From Martelella mediterranea (lineage in GTDB: Bacteria; Pseudomonadota; Alphaproteobacteria; Rhizobiales; Rhizobiaceae): DNA of 64,000 nucleotides. The stretch covers positions 124,001 through 188,000 of the forward strand of contig NZ_SMAR01000002.1 in NCBI RefSeq assembly GCF_004342225.1, written 5' to 3'. Under the pieces are notes generated by a model, which saw only the letters and a program-made list of their open reading frames with translations, was not told the DNA's origin and searched no databases. Shown in pieces: positions 1-8,390 of the stretch. The position numbers and the translations under genes are program-made. The stretch's first letter is position 1, and each line of letters starts with the position of its first letter.

Positions 1-1377
1 CAGGCGCTGACCGCGACTTGAGCGGACCCGGATTTTCTGCCCCAATCCACCACGAAACGTCCCTGCGCCACCACTGTCAGGGGCAAATTCCTTCTGTGTA
101 AAGATCAGCGGCGCTGCTGTCTCTGCAATCTCAACAGGAACACTGCCCACACCTGATGGAAATGCGGTCGTCGAAAGTCCGTCGGAGGCAGGGCGCGCGC
201 CCATGCCGCCAAGCGCCACATTCAACGAGGCAAAAGCCCCCTCACCTTCAGCGGAAATTGCCAGAACCCACAAAGCACCGGCACTTTCAGCCAGAATACG
301 CCCTGGCATCGCTTTGGCAAGACAGCCCAGCATGAGATCCGGCAAAGCCTGCCCGACAACGTGACGCGCCGTAACAGGCCATGGCCGCTCGGCGCTGACA
401 ACAAGCCCGGGCTCAGCATCAATGCGGATTGGCTCAAGCGAGGCATGGTTGTTCGGCACATCTGGCGCAACGGCCACCTTGATGCCGAAGGACGCATAGG
501 CCTGACTATAGCTCAGCGGGCAGTTGATACCTTTGTCGATAGCGGGCGATGAACCGGAAAGGTCAACGCTGATTGTTCCGTCCTTCACCACCATCCGGGC
601 TTTTAACCGGATTGGCTTGTCATATCCGTCAAGCTCGGCCTCAGCGCAGTATTCTCCGGGTGGGACCTCGGCAATCGCAGCGTGAGTGGCGCGCGCTGAT
701 CTTTCGAAAATAAAGTCTGCCAGTGATCCCAGCGACGACATGTTATATTCGTCCATCAGCGCGACCAGCCGCTTGCGCCCCTCATCATTGCAGCTCATCA
801 GCGAGACAATATCGCCGCGTGCTTCACGTGGAACACGCGAATTGGCCGCCACAAGTGCCAGAAGCTCATCATTGATGACACCTTCACGGCGCAGCTTCGT
901 CACCGGTATGGTCACACCTTCCTCAAAAACCGAGCGGGCTTCTGCCGACCAGCCGAGACCGCCAATATCAACGACATGGCAGGTGGAAGCGATATAGCCG
1001 ACGATCATCTGATCTTTAAAAACCGGCGTGACCACCACAAAGTCAAACACATGCCCTGCACCCAGCCACGGATCATTGGTAACCAGCACATCGCCGTCTT
1101 TCAGCGTTTCGGGCGGCGCGTAGGCCAGCATCGCCAGAACCGATCTGGCCATTGTGTTCACATGGCCCGGCGTTCCCGTGACGGCCTGCGCCATCATCCG
1201 GCCTTCGGCATCGAATATGCCTGCGGAAAGATCGCCGGCCTCGCGCACAATTGCGCCGAAAGCAACGCGCAACAAAGCGTTCGCCTGCTCTTCACAAACA
1301 GAAATCAGCCGGTTCCACATCACATTCATGGCGATGATATCGGCATCGGAAAGGTCGCTCTTGCCCTGAAACGTCAT
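1..1377 (-). CDS. hyuB: Hydantoinase/oxoprolinase subunit B (HyuB), 3' end cut by window edge
   Basis: Reading leftward, 459 sense codons are open with no stop before the window edge, so the C-terminus is missing (the family is usually about 550-600 residues). The N-terminus begins MTFQGKSDLSDADIIAMNV and contains the HyuB motif NDPWLGAGH and a STCHVVDIGG segment. Near the edge the translation still reads like the family's Gly-rich C-terminal part (GGAGTFRGGLGQKIRV). HyuB partners HyuA in ATP-dependent opening of hydantoin or 5-oxoproline-type rings in the cytosol. Its ATG overlaps the hyuA stop as ATGA, so the two are translationally coupled. The substrate (N-methylhydantoin, 5-oxoproline, or acetone-carboxylase-like chemistry) cannot be read from sequence. 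Confidence 0.9.
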   Translation of the reverse strand, partial: MTFQGKSDLSDADIIAMNVMWNRLISVCEEQANALLRVAFGAIVREAGDLSAGIFDAEGRMMAQAVTGTPGHVNTMARSVLAMLAYAPPETLKDGDVLVTNDPWLGAGHVFDFVVVTPVFKDQMIVGYIASTCHVVDIGGLGWSAEARSVFEEGVTIPVTKLRREGVINDELLALVAANSRVPREARGDIVSLMSCNDEGRKRLVALMDEYNMSSLGSLADFIFERSARATHAAIAEVPPGEYCAEAELDGYDKPIRLKARMVVKDGTISVDLSGSSPAIDKGINCPLSYSQAYASFGIKVAVAPDVPNNHASLEPIRIDAEPGLVVSAERPWPVTARHVVGQALPDLMLGCLAKAMPGRILAESAGALWVLAISAEGEGAFASLNVALGGMGARPASDGLSTTAFPSGVGSVPVEIAETAAPLIFTQKEFAPDSGGAGTFRGGLGQKIRVRSSRGQRL

Positions 1378-3452
1378 TGGCTGGCCTCCCGTTCGAGCAC
1401 GATATGTCCAAATGGATGGAAAACACCACGCCAGCCGGTTGGCGTATAGGTTGTCGTCTGGTCTTCAGAAACGAGCGCCGGGCCTGCAAACGAAGCGCCT
1501 GCAGCCGCATTGTGCCGAAGTACCTGCCCCGCCTCAACCATTCCGCCAGCTGATGTTTCGAACAGAGGCACCCGCGCATTTACTGTCGCAGGATGAAGCT
1601 TTCCGGCCATGGGCCTCTCAGCTGTTGGCTGCTCAGGCCCCTTTGCGGTCAGTGTCAGAGCGACCAGCTCAATGGCGTTGTCGCGCATAGCTGATCCATA
1701 TACGGCGTGATAGGTTTCGACAAAAGCTTGCATCATCACCGCAACATCGGCTTCACTTTCCACAGGCTTCGGCAATGCAACCCGCAAAGCATGCCCCTGC
1801 CCCTCGTAGCGCAGCTCAGCCGCCAGCACGATTTCGGCCGTGCCGGTTCCTTTAAGGGCCGGAGCAACAACTGCCAGCGCTTCGTCGGCCATTTCCGCCT
1901 GCAGCGCTGAAAGCCGGGCGATATCAATCTGGTCCGTTGAGGCAAGAACGCTGCGCGCCACTTCATAGGCAATCGGGGCGCTTAAAAAACCAACGGCCGA
2001 GCCCACGCCCGCAAATGCAGGAATAACGACCTTGGAGATGCCGAGTTTTTCAGCGATACGCACGGCGTGCAGCGGACCGGCACCACCGGATGCCATCAGC
2101 GTGTATCGCGAAACATCCTTGCCACGCTCAATCGCGTGTACGCGTGCGGCATTGGCCATGGCCTCCTCGCCGACCTCGACAATGCCTGCGGCGGCCCAGC
2201 CTTGACCACTCATACCCAATGGCTCGGCAACATTTCTGCTGACAGCATTTTCAGCCAGATCACGACGGAGGTTCAGTCGTCCGCCCGCGAACCCGTCTGG
2301 CAACAGTTTGCCCAAAACGACGTTGGCATCCGTGATCGTTGCATCGCTTCCGCCAAGACCGTAGCAGGCAGGACCTGGCACAGCGCCTGAACTTTGCGGA
2401 CCGACGGCAAGACGCCCGAGCCTGTCACGCCGGGCGATGGATCCGCCACCGGCCCCGATCTCCACCAGTTCTGTGGTCGGAATGCGCACAGGCAGGCCAC
2501 TGCCTTTCTTGTTGCGCCAGGCCCGTGCAATCTCAAAGCGTCGTGCCGTATCAGGCGTTCCAGCATCGAGAAAACAGATCTTGGCTGTGGTTCCGCCCAT
2601 ATCCAGCGCCAGCATGTGCTCAATTTCAAGCTCGCGGGAAACCCGCGCTCCAAGCGCGACACCACCCGCCGGCCCTGATTCCAGCAGGCGGATCGGCATG
2701 CGTGCCGCCTGTTCCACAGTCGTGAGCCCGCCACCAGACAGCATCAGCATAAATTCACCGGAAAAGCCACGCAAACGAAGCGCGTCGTCGAACCGGTGCA
2801 GATAGCGGGACATCAAAGGCCGGACATAGGCATTGGCGCAAACGGTGGAGAACCGTTCATATTCACGGATTTCCGGCGACACTTCGCTGCTGAGGCAGAT
2901 CGTCACCTCAGGATCGAGACGTCTTGAAAGCCAGTCTGCGACGCGGCGTTCGTGCGCGTCATTCGCAGTTGAATGCAGAAAGCCGATAGCAACCGCCTCG
3001 ACGTTCTCCCTTTTCAACACGTCCGCAATGCGATCAATCTCAGCCTCATCAGGCTCTGTCAGCGGCTGGCCATAAGCGTCCATACGCTCTTTAACCGGAA
3101 GCCGCAGTTCTCGTGGCACCAAAGGCTCAGGAAGTTCAATATCGACATCATATTGATCGAAGCGGCGTTCATAGGCCATCTCCAGCACATCACGAAAGCC
3201 TTCCGTGGTGATCAGCGCAGTTCGGGCACCGCGCCTTTCAATGAGCGCATTTGTCGCCAGTGTCGTTCCGTGGACAACGGTTGAAAGCGAGCTGAAAGAG
3301 ACGCCAGATGCATCAAGCAAAGCCGATGCACCTTCCATCGCCGCGACCTCAGGTGTCTGCGGCGTCGTCAGGACTTTCAGTGAGGTGAGGCCACCACTTT
3401 CCAGAACGATGTCTGTGAATGTGCCGCCAATATCGATCGCAAGTCTGTTCAT
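1374..3452 (-). CDS. hyuA: Hydantoinase/oxoprolinase subunit A (HyuA)
   Basis: The 692-residue protein starts MNRLAIDIGGTFTDIVLESG, the phosphate-binding loop of the ASKHA-fold hydantoinase A/5-oxoprolinase family, followed by HGTTLATNALIERRGAR and a GPACYGLGG segment. Length is normal for a separate HyuA; in eukaryotic 5-oxoprolinase A and B are fused. It should form the ATP-hydrolysing half of a cytosolic A/B complex with the downstream gene, with which it overlaps by 4 nt. No transporter or regulator of the usual hydantoin clusters lies on the right; such genes may lie beyond the left edge. A short GTACGTAC palindrome stands 10 nt ahead of the ATG. Confidence 0.92.
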   Translation of the reverse strand: MNRLAIDIGGTFTDIVLESGGLTSLKVLTTPQTPEVAAMEGASALLDASGVSFSSLSTVVHGTTLATNALIERRGARTALITTEGFRDVLEMAYERRFDQYDVDIELPEPLVPRELRLPVKERMDAYGQPLTEPDEAEIDRIADVLKRENVEAVAIGFLHSTANDAHERRVADWLSRRLDPEVTICLSSEVSPEIREYERFSTVCANAYVRPLMSRYLHRFDDALRLRGFSGEFMLMLSGGGLTTVEQAARMPIRLLESGPAGGVALGARVSRELEIEHMLALDMGGTTAKICFLDAGTPDTARRFEIARAWRNKKGSGLPVRIPTTELVEIGAGGGSIARRDRLGRLAVGPQSSGAVPGPACYGLGGSDATITDANVVLGKLLPDGFAGGRLNLRRDLAENAVSRNVAEPLGMSGQGWAAAGIVEVGEEAMANAARVHAIERGKDVSRYTLMASGGAGPLHAVRIAEKLGISKVVIPAFAGVGSAVGFLSAPIAYEVARSVLASTDQIDIARLSALQAEMADEALAVVAPALKGTGTAEIVLAAELRYEGQGHALRVALPKPVESEADVAVMMQAFVETYHAVYGSAMRDNAIELVALTLTAKGPEQPTAERPMAGKLHPATVNARVPLFETSAGGMVEAGQVLRHNAAAGASFAGPALVSEDQTTTYTPTGWRGVFHPFGHIVLEREASQ

Positions 3453-3460
3453 GCTCTTAT

Positions 3461-3472
3461 TAGTACGTACAT
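3461..3472 (-). promoter_or_regulatory. GTACGTAC palindrome just upstream of hyuA
   Basis: Positions 3463-3470 are a perfect GTACGTAC palindrome inside TAGTACGTACAT, ending 10 nt before the hyuA start codon. The shape fits a GntR-type operator (xGTxxxxACx), but no GntR gene is in view, so its role is inferred only. Confidence 0.3.
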
Positions 3473-3579
3473 TTCAAGGTGCGTCAATCACAGCCCGGAT
3501 ATTCGTTCAACTTTTCCGTAAAAGATTGAACCACTATAGCATGTCGCCAGACACCCGCATCATTAGACTTCAACTGGAA

Positions 3580-3612
3580 ACAAGAAAGCCGGCCACCTGA
3601 TGGCAACCGGCT
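3580..3612 (-). terminator. Rho-independent terminator after the BCCT transporter gene
   Basis: On the minus strand AGCCGG and CCGGCT (3587-3612) form a stem around a 14-nt loop, followed by TTCTTG. It lies about 60 nt past the stop of the 3671-5287 gene, beyond a longer palindrome at 3621-3658. Confidence 0.55.
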
Positions 3613-3620
3613 GAAGAACT

Positions 3621-3658
3621 TACAGCATCGTGCATCCGAATGGATGCACGATGCTGTA
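3621..3658. repeat. Perfect 17-bp-arm palindrome, half-copy of the dispersed RIME-like repeat
   Basis: Arms 3621-3637 and 3642-3658 are perfectly complementary around the loop GAAT. The core GTGCATCC-GAAT-GGATGCAC is the same module found in the larger two-hairpin repeats near 20461 and 54885. The second module (GCATCGGCCCGAAAATCG) is absent here. Confidence 0.7.
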
Positions 3659-3670
3659 ATGTTGTATCTG

Positions 3671-5287
3671 TTAGCTGCGCGGTTCGTTCCGCAATCCCTG
3701 CACAATCGAGAAACATGCCAGAAGCAGGATGATTGTGAATGGGAAACCGGTTGAAACAGCCATCGCCTGCAAGGCAGCCAGTCCGCCCCCCAAAAGCAGT
3801 GCGATTGCGACAAGGCCCTCAAACGTTGCCCAGAAAACACGCTGCGGCACCGGCGCATCGACCTTACCGCCAGCAGTGATTGTATCGATAACGATTGAGC
3901 CGGAGTCAGACGATGTCACAAAGAATACGATCACCAGAACGATCCCGATGAAGGATGTGATCGCCTGAAGCGGAAGAGCTTCCAGCATCACAAAGAGCTT
4001 CAGCGAAAGCGGTGCCTGAGCCAGCGCTTCGTAATTGTTGACGATGATTTCGCGGATAGCCGTGTCACCAAAGACCGTCATCCAGATCACGGAGACAACC
4101 GAAGGAATGACCAGAACACAGGTCACGAACTCACGAACAGTACGGCCGCGCGACACACGCGCAATAAACATGCCCACAAACGGCGACCAGGAGATCCACC
4201 ATGCCCAGTAAAACGCCGTCCAGCCGTGCAGGAAGTTTTTGTCTGTCCGCCCAAAGGGATTGGCAAGCTCCGGCAGATAGCGACCATACTCATAAAGATT
4301 GGAGAAAAAGCCGCTGATAATCGCCCAGGTCGGACCCACGATAACGACGAACATCATCAAAAGGAAAGCCAGCCCCATATTGATCTCTGACAAGCGCTTA
4401 ACACCCGAATCCATACCCGCAACGACTGATATCAGCGCGACCCCGGTAATCGCGAGGATCAAAATCACCTTGGAATAGTCATTCACCGGCATGCCGAAGA
4501 TATGATTGAGCCCGGAAGCCGCCTGTTCTGCGCCAACACCCAATGAGGTGGCAAGACCAAACAAAGTTGCGAGCACAGCCAGAATATCGATGATATGGCC
4601 GGTCCAGCCCCACACGCGCTCGCCGAAGATCGGATAAAAGACCGAACGGACCGACAAGGGCAGCCCCTTGTTGTAGGCAAAAAGCGCAAGCGCGAGGCCA
4701 ACGACGGCATAAATCGCCCACGGGTGAAGCGCCCAATGGAAGATCGTGGCGGCCATCGCCAGACTACGGGCCTCAGCCTCGTTTCCCGGTGCGCCTCCCA
4801 AAGGCGCCCAGCTTTCAGGAGCGCCTGCATTTGCCGCCACGGAACTGGTATAATGCGAGATCGGCTCAGACACGCCATAAAACATCAGCCCGATGCCCAT
4901 ACCGGCGGCAAACAGCATCGCAAACCAGCCGGAGTAAGAATAGTCTGGCGTTGCGTCTTCACCACCTAGCCGGATTTTGCCGTAGGGCGAGAAAATCAGA
5001 AATATGCCGAGAAGAACGAAAATGTTCCCGGCCAGAAGAAAGAACCAGTCGAACGTTGATGTCAGCCAGTCACGCATGCCGTTAAACAGAGAGGCGGCTT
5101 CCTGCTGGAATGCCAGCGTCCCCATAACAAATGCGACGACCATGAGTCCGGAAACGAGAAAAACCGGGTTATGAACATCAAGGCCGAACGGACCGATATT
5201 GGTGGTAATATTGTCCTGACCGATCTCGTAATCGGTGTCGATAACCTCCGTTTCACCTTCTGGCTCGGGAATACCCGTGTCGCTCAT
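3671..5287 (-). CDS. BCCT-family compatible-solute (betaine/carnitine/choline) transporter
   Basis: The 538-residue polytopic protein has the BCCT fold: a soluble acidic N-terminus of about 40 residues, then about 12 predicted membrane helices. Residues 129-142 read GMGIGLMFYGVSEP, the unwound TM3 glycine stretch; the GMGIG form is that of the betaine carrier BetP. The Trp-rich family signature FYWAWWISWSPFVGMF lies in the middle. The C-terminus is short, lacking the long cytosolic osmosensing tail of BetT/BetP-type carriers. A good ribosome site (AGGAGAGAA) precedes the ATG. It probably takes up glycine betaine or a related quaternary amine with Na+. A universal stress protein gene lies upstream on the same strand, a pairing also seen for some osmolyte transporters (TeaD type). 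Substrate not proven. Confidence 0.9.
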   Translation of the reverse strand: MSDTGIPEPEGETEVIDTDYEIGQDNITTNIGPFGLDVHNPVFLVSGLMVVAFVMGTLAFQQEAASLFNGMRDWLTSTFDWFFLLAGNIFVLLGIFLIFSPYGKIRLGGEDATPDYSYSGWFAMLFAAGMGIGLMFYGVSEPISHYTSSVAANAGAPESWAPLGGAPGNEAEARSLAMAATIFHWALHPWAIYAVVGLALALFAYNKGLPLSVRSVFYPIFGERVWGWTGHIIDILAVLATLFGLATSLGVGAEQAASGLNHIFGMPVNDYSKVILILAITGVALISVVAGMDSGVKRLSEINMGLAFLLMMFVVIVGPTWAIISGFFSNLYEYGRYLPELANPFGRTDKNFLHGWTAFYWAWWISWSPFVGMFIARVSRGRTVREFVTCVLVIPSVVSVIWMTVFGDTAIREIIVNNYEALAQAPLSLKLFVMLEALPLQAITSFIGIVLVIVFFVTSSDSGSIVIDTITAGGKVDAPVPQRVFWATFEGLVAIALLLGGGLAALQAMAVSTGFPFTIILLLACFSIVQGLRNEPRS

Positions 5288-5439
5288 ATGTTCTCTCCTG
5301 TTTGAATTCCAGTTTCAAATGGCACTGACCGACGCAAAAGCCAGTCTTCCCCCGCACCTTTTTGAACAGATAACTTATATTCAACCGCCCTTTTGCCGCA
5401 CGACCCGGTGCCTTGCGTTCCCAAGGGCCTCTCTATGGC

Positions 5440-5856
5440 TCAGCCACGCACGAGGAAAATCGAAGCGCTGGTGTGTGTTGCCACCTGTCCGCCATGTGAG
5501 TGCATGAAATGATCTCCCAGTCTGGGAACATGTGTCGCCATAACAACGAGATCACATCCGGTTTCTGTGATTGCGTCAGCAAGGTTCCGGTTCATATCGA
5601 CAGCAGGATCGTGAGAAATCACAACGTAACTTTCGGCAGAAATGCCATACTCGCGAGCCTGGGCCTCACAGAAAGCCTTGAGCCGCGCCGCGTATTCGCG
5701 CGGATTGTGCCCCAGAGAACCCGGCGCAGACGAAGTCACACCAACATAGACAACCGGCGCATCAAAGTGTTTTGACATATCGGCAGCCACTGACAGGCCC
5801 CGGTTCAGCTTGTCGACATGTGCCAGGTCGACTGGCACCATAATCTTTGAAAACAT
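5440..5856 (-). CDS. Universal stress protein (UspA family)
   Basis: A single 138-residue Usp domain starting MFSKIMVPVDLAH, with the first-strand Asp (VPVDLA) and a C-terminal THTSASIFLVRG strand. The usual ATP-binding G-x2-G-x9-G-S/T pattern is incomplete: the segment reads GDHFMHSHGGQVATHTSAS, so nucleotide binding may be weak or altered. It lies 152 bp upstream of the BCCT gene on the same strand, so a shared transcript and a role in regulating or stabilising the transporter are plausible, by analogy with TeaD beside TeaABC. A perfect dyad lies 72-96 nt ahead of the ATG. Confidence 0.85.
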   Translation of the reverse strand: MFSKIMVPVDLAHVDKLNRGLSVAADMSKHFDAPVVYVGVTSSAPGSLGHNPREYAARLKAFCEAQAREYGISAESYVVISHDPAVDMNRNLADAITETGCDLVVMATHVPRLGDHFMHSHGGQVATHTSASIFLVRG

Positions 5857-5927
5857 ATACTATTCCGGTCCCCGGCCGGTCTCGATCCTGAGCGTTGAAC
5901 TACGCCCGTTCATCCAGATAATTTCTG

Positions 5928-5952
5928 CATCCGGGCGTGTATTACCCGGATG
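5928..5952. other. 8-bp dyad upstream of the universal stress protein gene
   Basis: CATCCGGG (5928-5935) and CCCGGATG (5945-5952) are perfect inverted repeats with a 9-nt spacer in the 249-bp spacer between fcl and the usp gene. It could be a protein site or a leader hairpin. There is no T-run, so it is not a typical terminator. Confidence 0.4.
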
Positions 5953-6105
5953 TACTGTGCGTCAAAAATTTAACTTTTGTTGAATTAACATGGCCGGAAC
6001 AACCACGCAAATCAACCTTATCACACAAAATCAATTTAAGGTTGTAGTGGTGCCGAAGCCTTTGCCATCTCGGGCCGGACCGTGTGGCAAATGATCGGCA
6101 GACGC

Positions 6106-7053
6106 CTAATGGCGAAGAGCGTAATCGTGCTTCAGGAAAGACTGGTAGGCATCTTCAATGCCATCTTCGAGGGTTATTTCGGGAGTCCAGCCCATGGACC
6201 GCAGCTTCCCTGAATCCATCAGTTTACGCGGTGTTCCATCCGGCTTTGAAAGATCGTGAACAATCTGCCCCTTAAAACCGACGACGCGGCAAACGAGTTT
6301 TGTGAGTTCCAGAATCGATATTTCGCTTCCCGAGCCGACATTGACATGGTCATAGCCGGAATAATGTTTCAGAAGAAAAGTCAGTGCATCGGCGCAGTCA
6401 TCCGCGTGCAGGAATTCCCGCAAGGGCTTGCCGGTTCCCCATACCGTGATTTCTTTCGCTCCGGCTTCTTTGGCCTCATGCGCTTTCCGGATAAGGGCGG
6501 GCATAACGTGGCTGGCGTTCAGATCGTAATTGTCACCGGGCCCATAAAGATTGGTCGGCATTGCCGAAATATAGTCACGTCCGTGCTGCTTGCGATAAGC
6601 CTGCGCAAGCTTGATACCCGCGATCTTCGCAATCGCATACCACTCATTCGTGGGCTCAAGAGCGCCGGTGAGCAGCGCATCTTCACGGATCGGCTGAGGG
6701 GCCATTCTTGGATAGATGCAGGACGATCCGAGAAAAAGAAGGCGTCCGACATCATTGCGGTGTGCAGCCTCGATGATATTCGTCTCGATCATCAGGTTAT
6801 CGTACAAAAAATCAGCGGGGTAGGTATCGTTGGCCCAGATCCCTCCGACCCTTGCAGCCGCAATGACAATAGCGTCCGGTCTCGCATCGGCGACAAAAGC
6901 TTCAACCGAGGCCTGGCGCCTCAGGTCAACAATCTCGCGCCCGGCGGTAATGGTCTTACAGGATTCGCGTTCAAGTCTGCGGACAATGGCAGAGCCAACC
7001 ATGCCGCGGTGCCCGGCAACCCAGACCCGCTTTCCTGAAAGATCATACCCCAT
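6106..7053 (-). CDS. fcl: GDP-L-fucose synthase
   Basis: Extended short-chain dehydrogenase of 315 residues. The NADP Rossmann motif is GHRGMVGSAIVRRL near residue 15, and the active site shows the catalytic Ser in SSCIYP and Tyr-x3-Lys in WYAIAKIAG. It converts GDP-4-keto-6-deoxy-D-mannose to GDP-L-fucose by 3,5-epimerisation and NADPH reduction. The upstream gene is gmd, whose product is its substrate, with a 50-bp gap. Length and motifs are typical of bacterial WcaG/Fcl. It presumably supplies fucose for exopolysaccharide, LPS or capsule; no fucosyltransferase is seen in the window. Confidence 0.95.
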   Translation of the reverse strand: MGYDLSGKRVWVAGHRGMVGSAIVRRLERESCKTITAGREIVDLRRQASVEAFVADARPDAIVIAAARVGGIWANDTYPADFLYDNLMIETNIIEAAHRNDVGRLLFLGSSCIYPRMAPQPIREDALLTGALEPTNEWYAIAKIAGIKLAQAYRKQHGRDYISAMPTNLYGPGDNYDLNASHVMPALIRKAHEAKEAGAKEITVWGTGKPLREFLHADDCADALTFLLKHYSGYDHVNVGSGSEISILELTKLVCRVVGFKGQIVHDLSKPDGTPRKLMDSGKLRSMGWTPEITLEDGIEDAYQSFLKHDYALRH

Positions 7054-7103
7054 AGCGCCGAACCTCGTTTAAACGCTTTGTATCCGCATTATCTGAAAGA
7101 GCA

Positions 7104-8222
7104 TCAGCCCTCAAAACTCACCGGCAGGTCCAATCCATGCTGCTTCAGCAAGGCATGACGCTGTGCGGTTTTATAATCCGATGCAACCATTTCAGCACAC
7201 ATCTCACGCGCGGTAATCTCCGGAACCCAGCCGAGTTTTTCTCTGGCTCTGGACGGGTCGCCCAGAAGGGTATCCACCTCAGCTGGCCGAAAGTAACGCG
7301 GATCGATGCGGACAATGACATCTCCTGGTTTCACATCCGGAGCGAGGTCACCTTCCACTGCGGAAACAATGCCGGTTTCCTCCACACCGCTCCCGGAAAA
7401 CTCTATGGAAATTCCAAGATCCGCAGCAGCCCAGGTGATAAATTCCCGAACGGAGTACTGTTTTCCAGTGGCAATCACAAAGTCTTCCGGCTCATCCTGC
7501 TGAAGCATCATCCACTGCATACGGACATAATCTTTTGCATGTCCCCAATCGCGCATGCTATCGATATTGCCCATGAACAGACAGGTTTCCAGCCCAAGCG
7601 CGATATTGGCAAGACCACGCGTAATTTTGCGCGTCACAAACGTCTCACCGCGGCGCGGGCTTTCATGATTGAAAAGGATGCCGTTGCAGGCGTAGACCCC
7701 ATAAGCCTCACGATAGTTCACCGTGATCCAGTAGGCATAGAGCTTCGCAACAGCATAGGGAGAACGTGGGTGAAACGGTGTCGTCTCGCGCTGCGGCGTT
7801 TCCTGCACAAGCCCGTATAGCTCGGAGGTTGAAGCCTGATAAAAGCGCGTCGTCTTATCGAGCCCGAGAAACCGGACCGCTTCCAGAAGGCGCAAAGTCC
7901 CGACCGCATCAACATCGGCGGTATATTCCGGCGCCTCAAATGACACGGCGACGTGCGACTGCGCACCAAGATTATAAACCTCATCCGGCTTTATGTCGCT
8001 GAGCAGGCGTGTCAGACTGGAGGTATCCGACAAGTCGCCGTAATGAAGCTTCATACCAGCCGCACCGCTGTGAGGATCCTCATAGAGATGATCGATGCGC
8101 TGCGTGTTAAACAGGGATGACCGGCGCTTGATGCCGTGCACCTCGTAGCCCTTCTCAAGCAGGAGCTCGGTCAGGTAAGAGCCATCCTGCCCTGTTATGC
8201 CTGTAATCAGCGCCTTCTTCAT
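7104..8222 (-). CDS. gmd: GDP-mannose 4,6-dehydratase
   Basis: The 372-residue protein opens [20 protein letters not shown], the invariant Gmd NADP-binding motif, with the catalytic Thr/Ser region STSELYG and Tyr-x3-Lys in [12 protein letters not shown]. It makes GDP-4-keto-6-deoxy-D-mannose from GDP-D-mannose in the cytosol. It stands directly upstream of fcl on the same strand, a standard two-gene GDP-L-fucose unit. A GAGG ribosome site lies 5-6 nt before the ATG. GDP-mannose synthesis (manB/manC) is not encoded in this window and must come from elsewhere. Confidence 0.95.
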   Translation of the reverse strand: MKKALITGITGQDGSYLTELLLEKGYEVHGIKRRSSLFNTQRIDHLYEDPHSGAAGMKLHYGDLSDTSSLTRLLSDIKPDEVYNLGAQSHVAVSFEAPEYTADVDAVGTLRLLEAVRFLGLDKTTRFYQASTSELYGLVQETPQRETTPFHPRSPYAVAKLYAYWITVNYREAYGVYACNGILFNHESPRRGETFVTRKITRGLANIALGLETCLFMGNIDSMRDWGHAKDYVRMQWMMLQQDEPEDFVIATGKQYSVREFITWAAADLGISIEFSGSGVEETGIVSAVEGDLAPDVKPGDVIVRIDPRYFRPAEVDTLLGDPSRAREKLGWVPEITAREMCAEMVASDYKTAQRHALLKQHGLDLPVSFEG

Positions 8223-8390
8223 GACCGACCGCCTCTTCTTTTTCAGCCGCCCACGGCTTGCTCAACCGCTGACGGAACAGCTGCCTTTTCGCCGTCCGGC
8301 AATGAAGCCCTTTTCGGCCGGCATTCAAGAACCGGCAGACGCAAAGCCTTTGGAGACCCGCTGGACGCCCAGAGCAACCAGTATCAGTAA

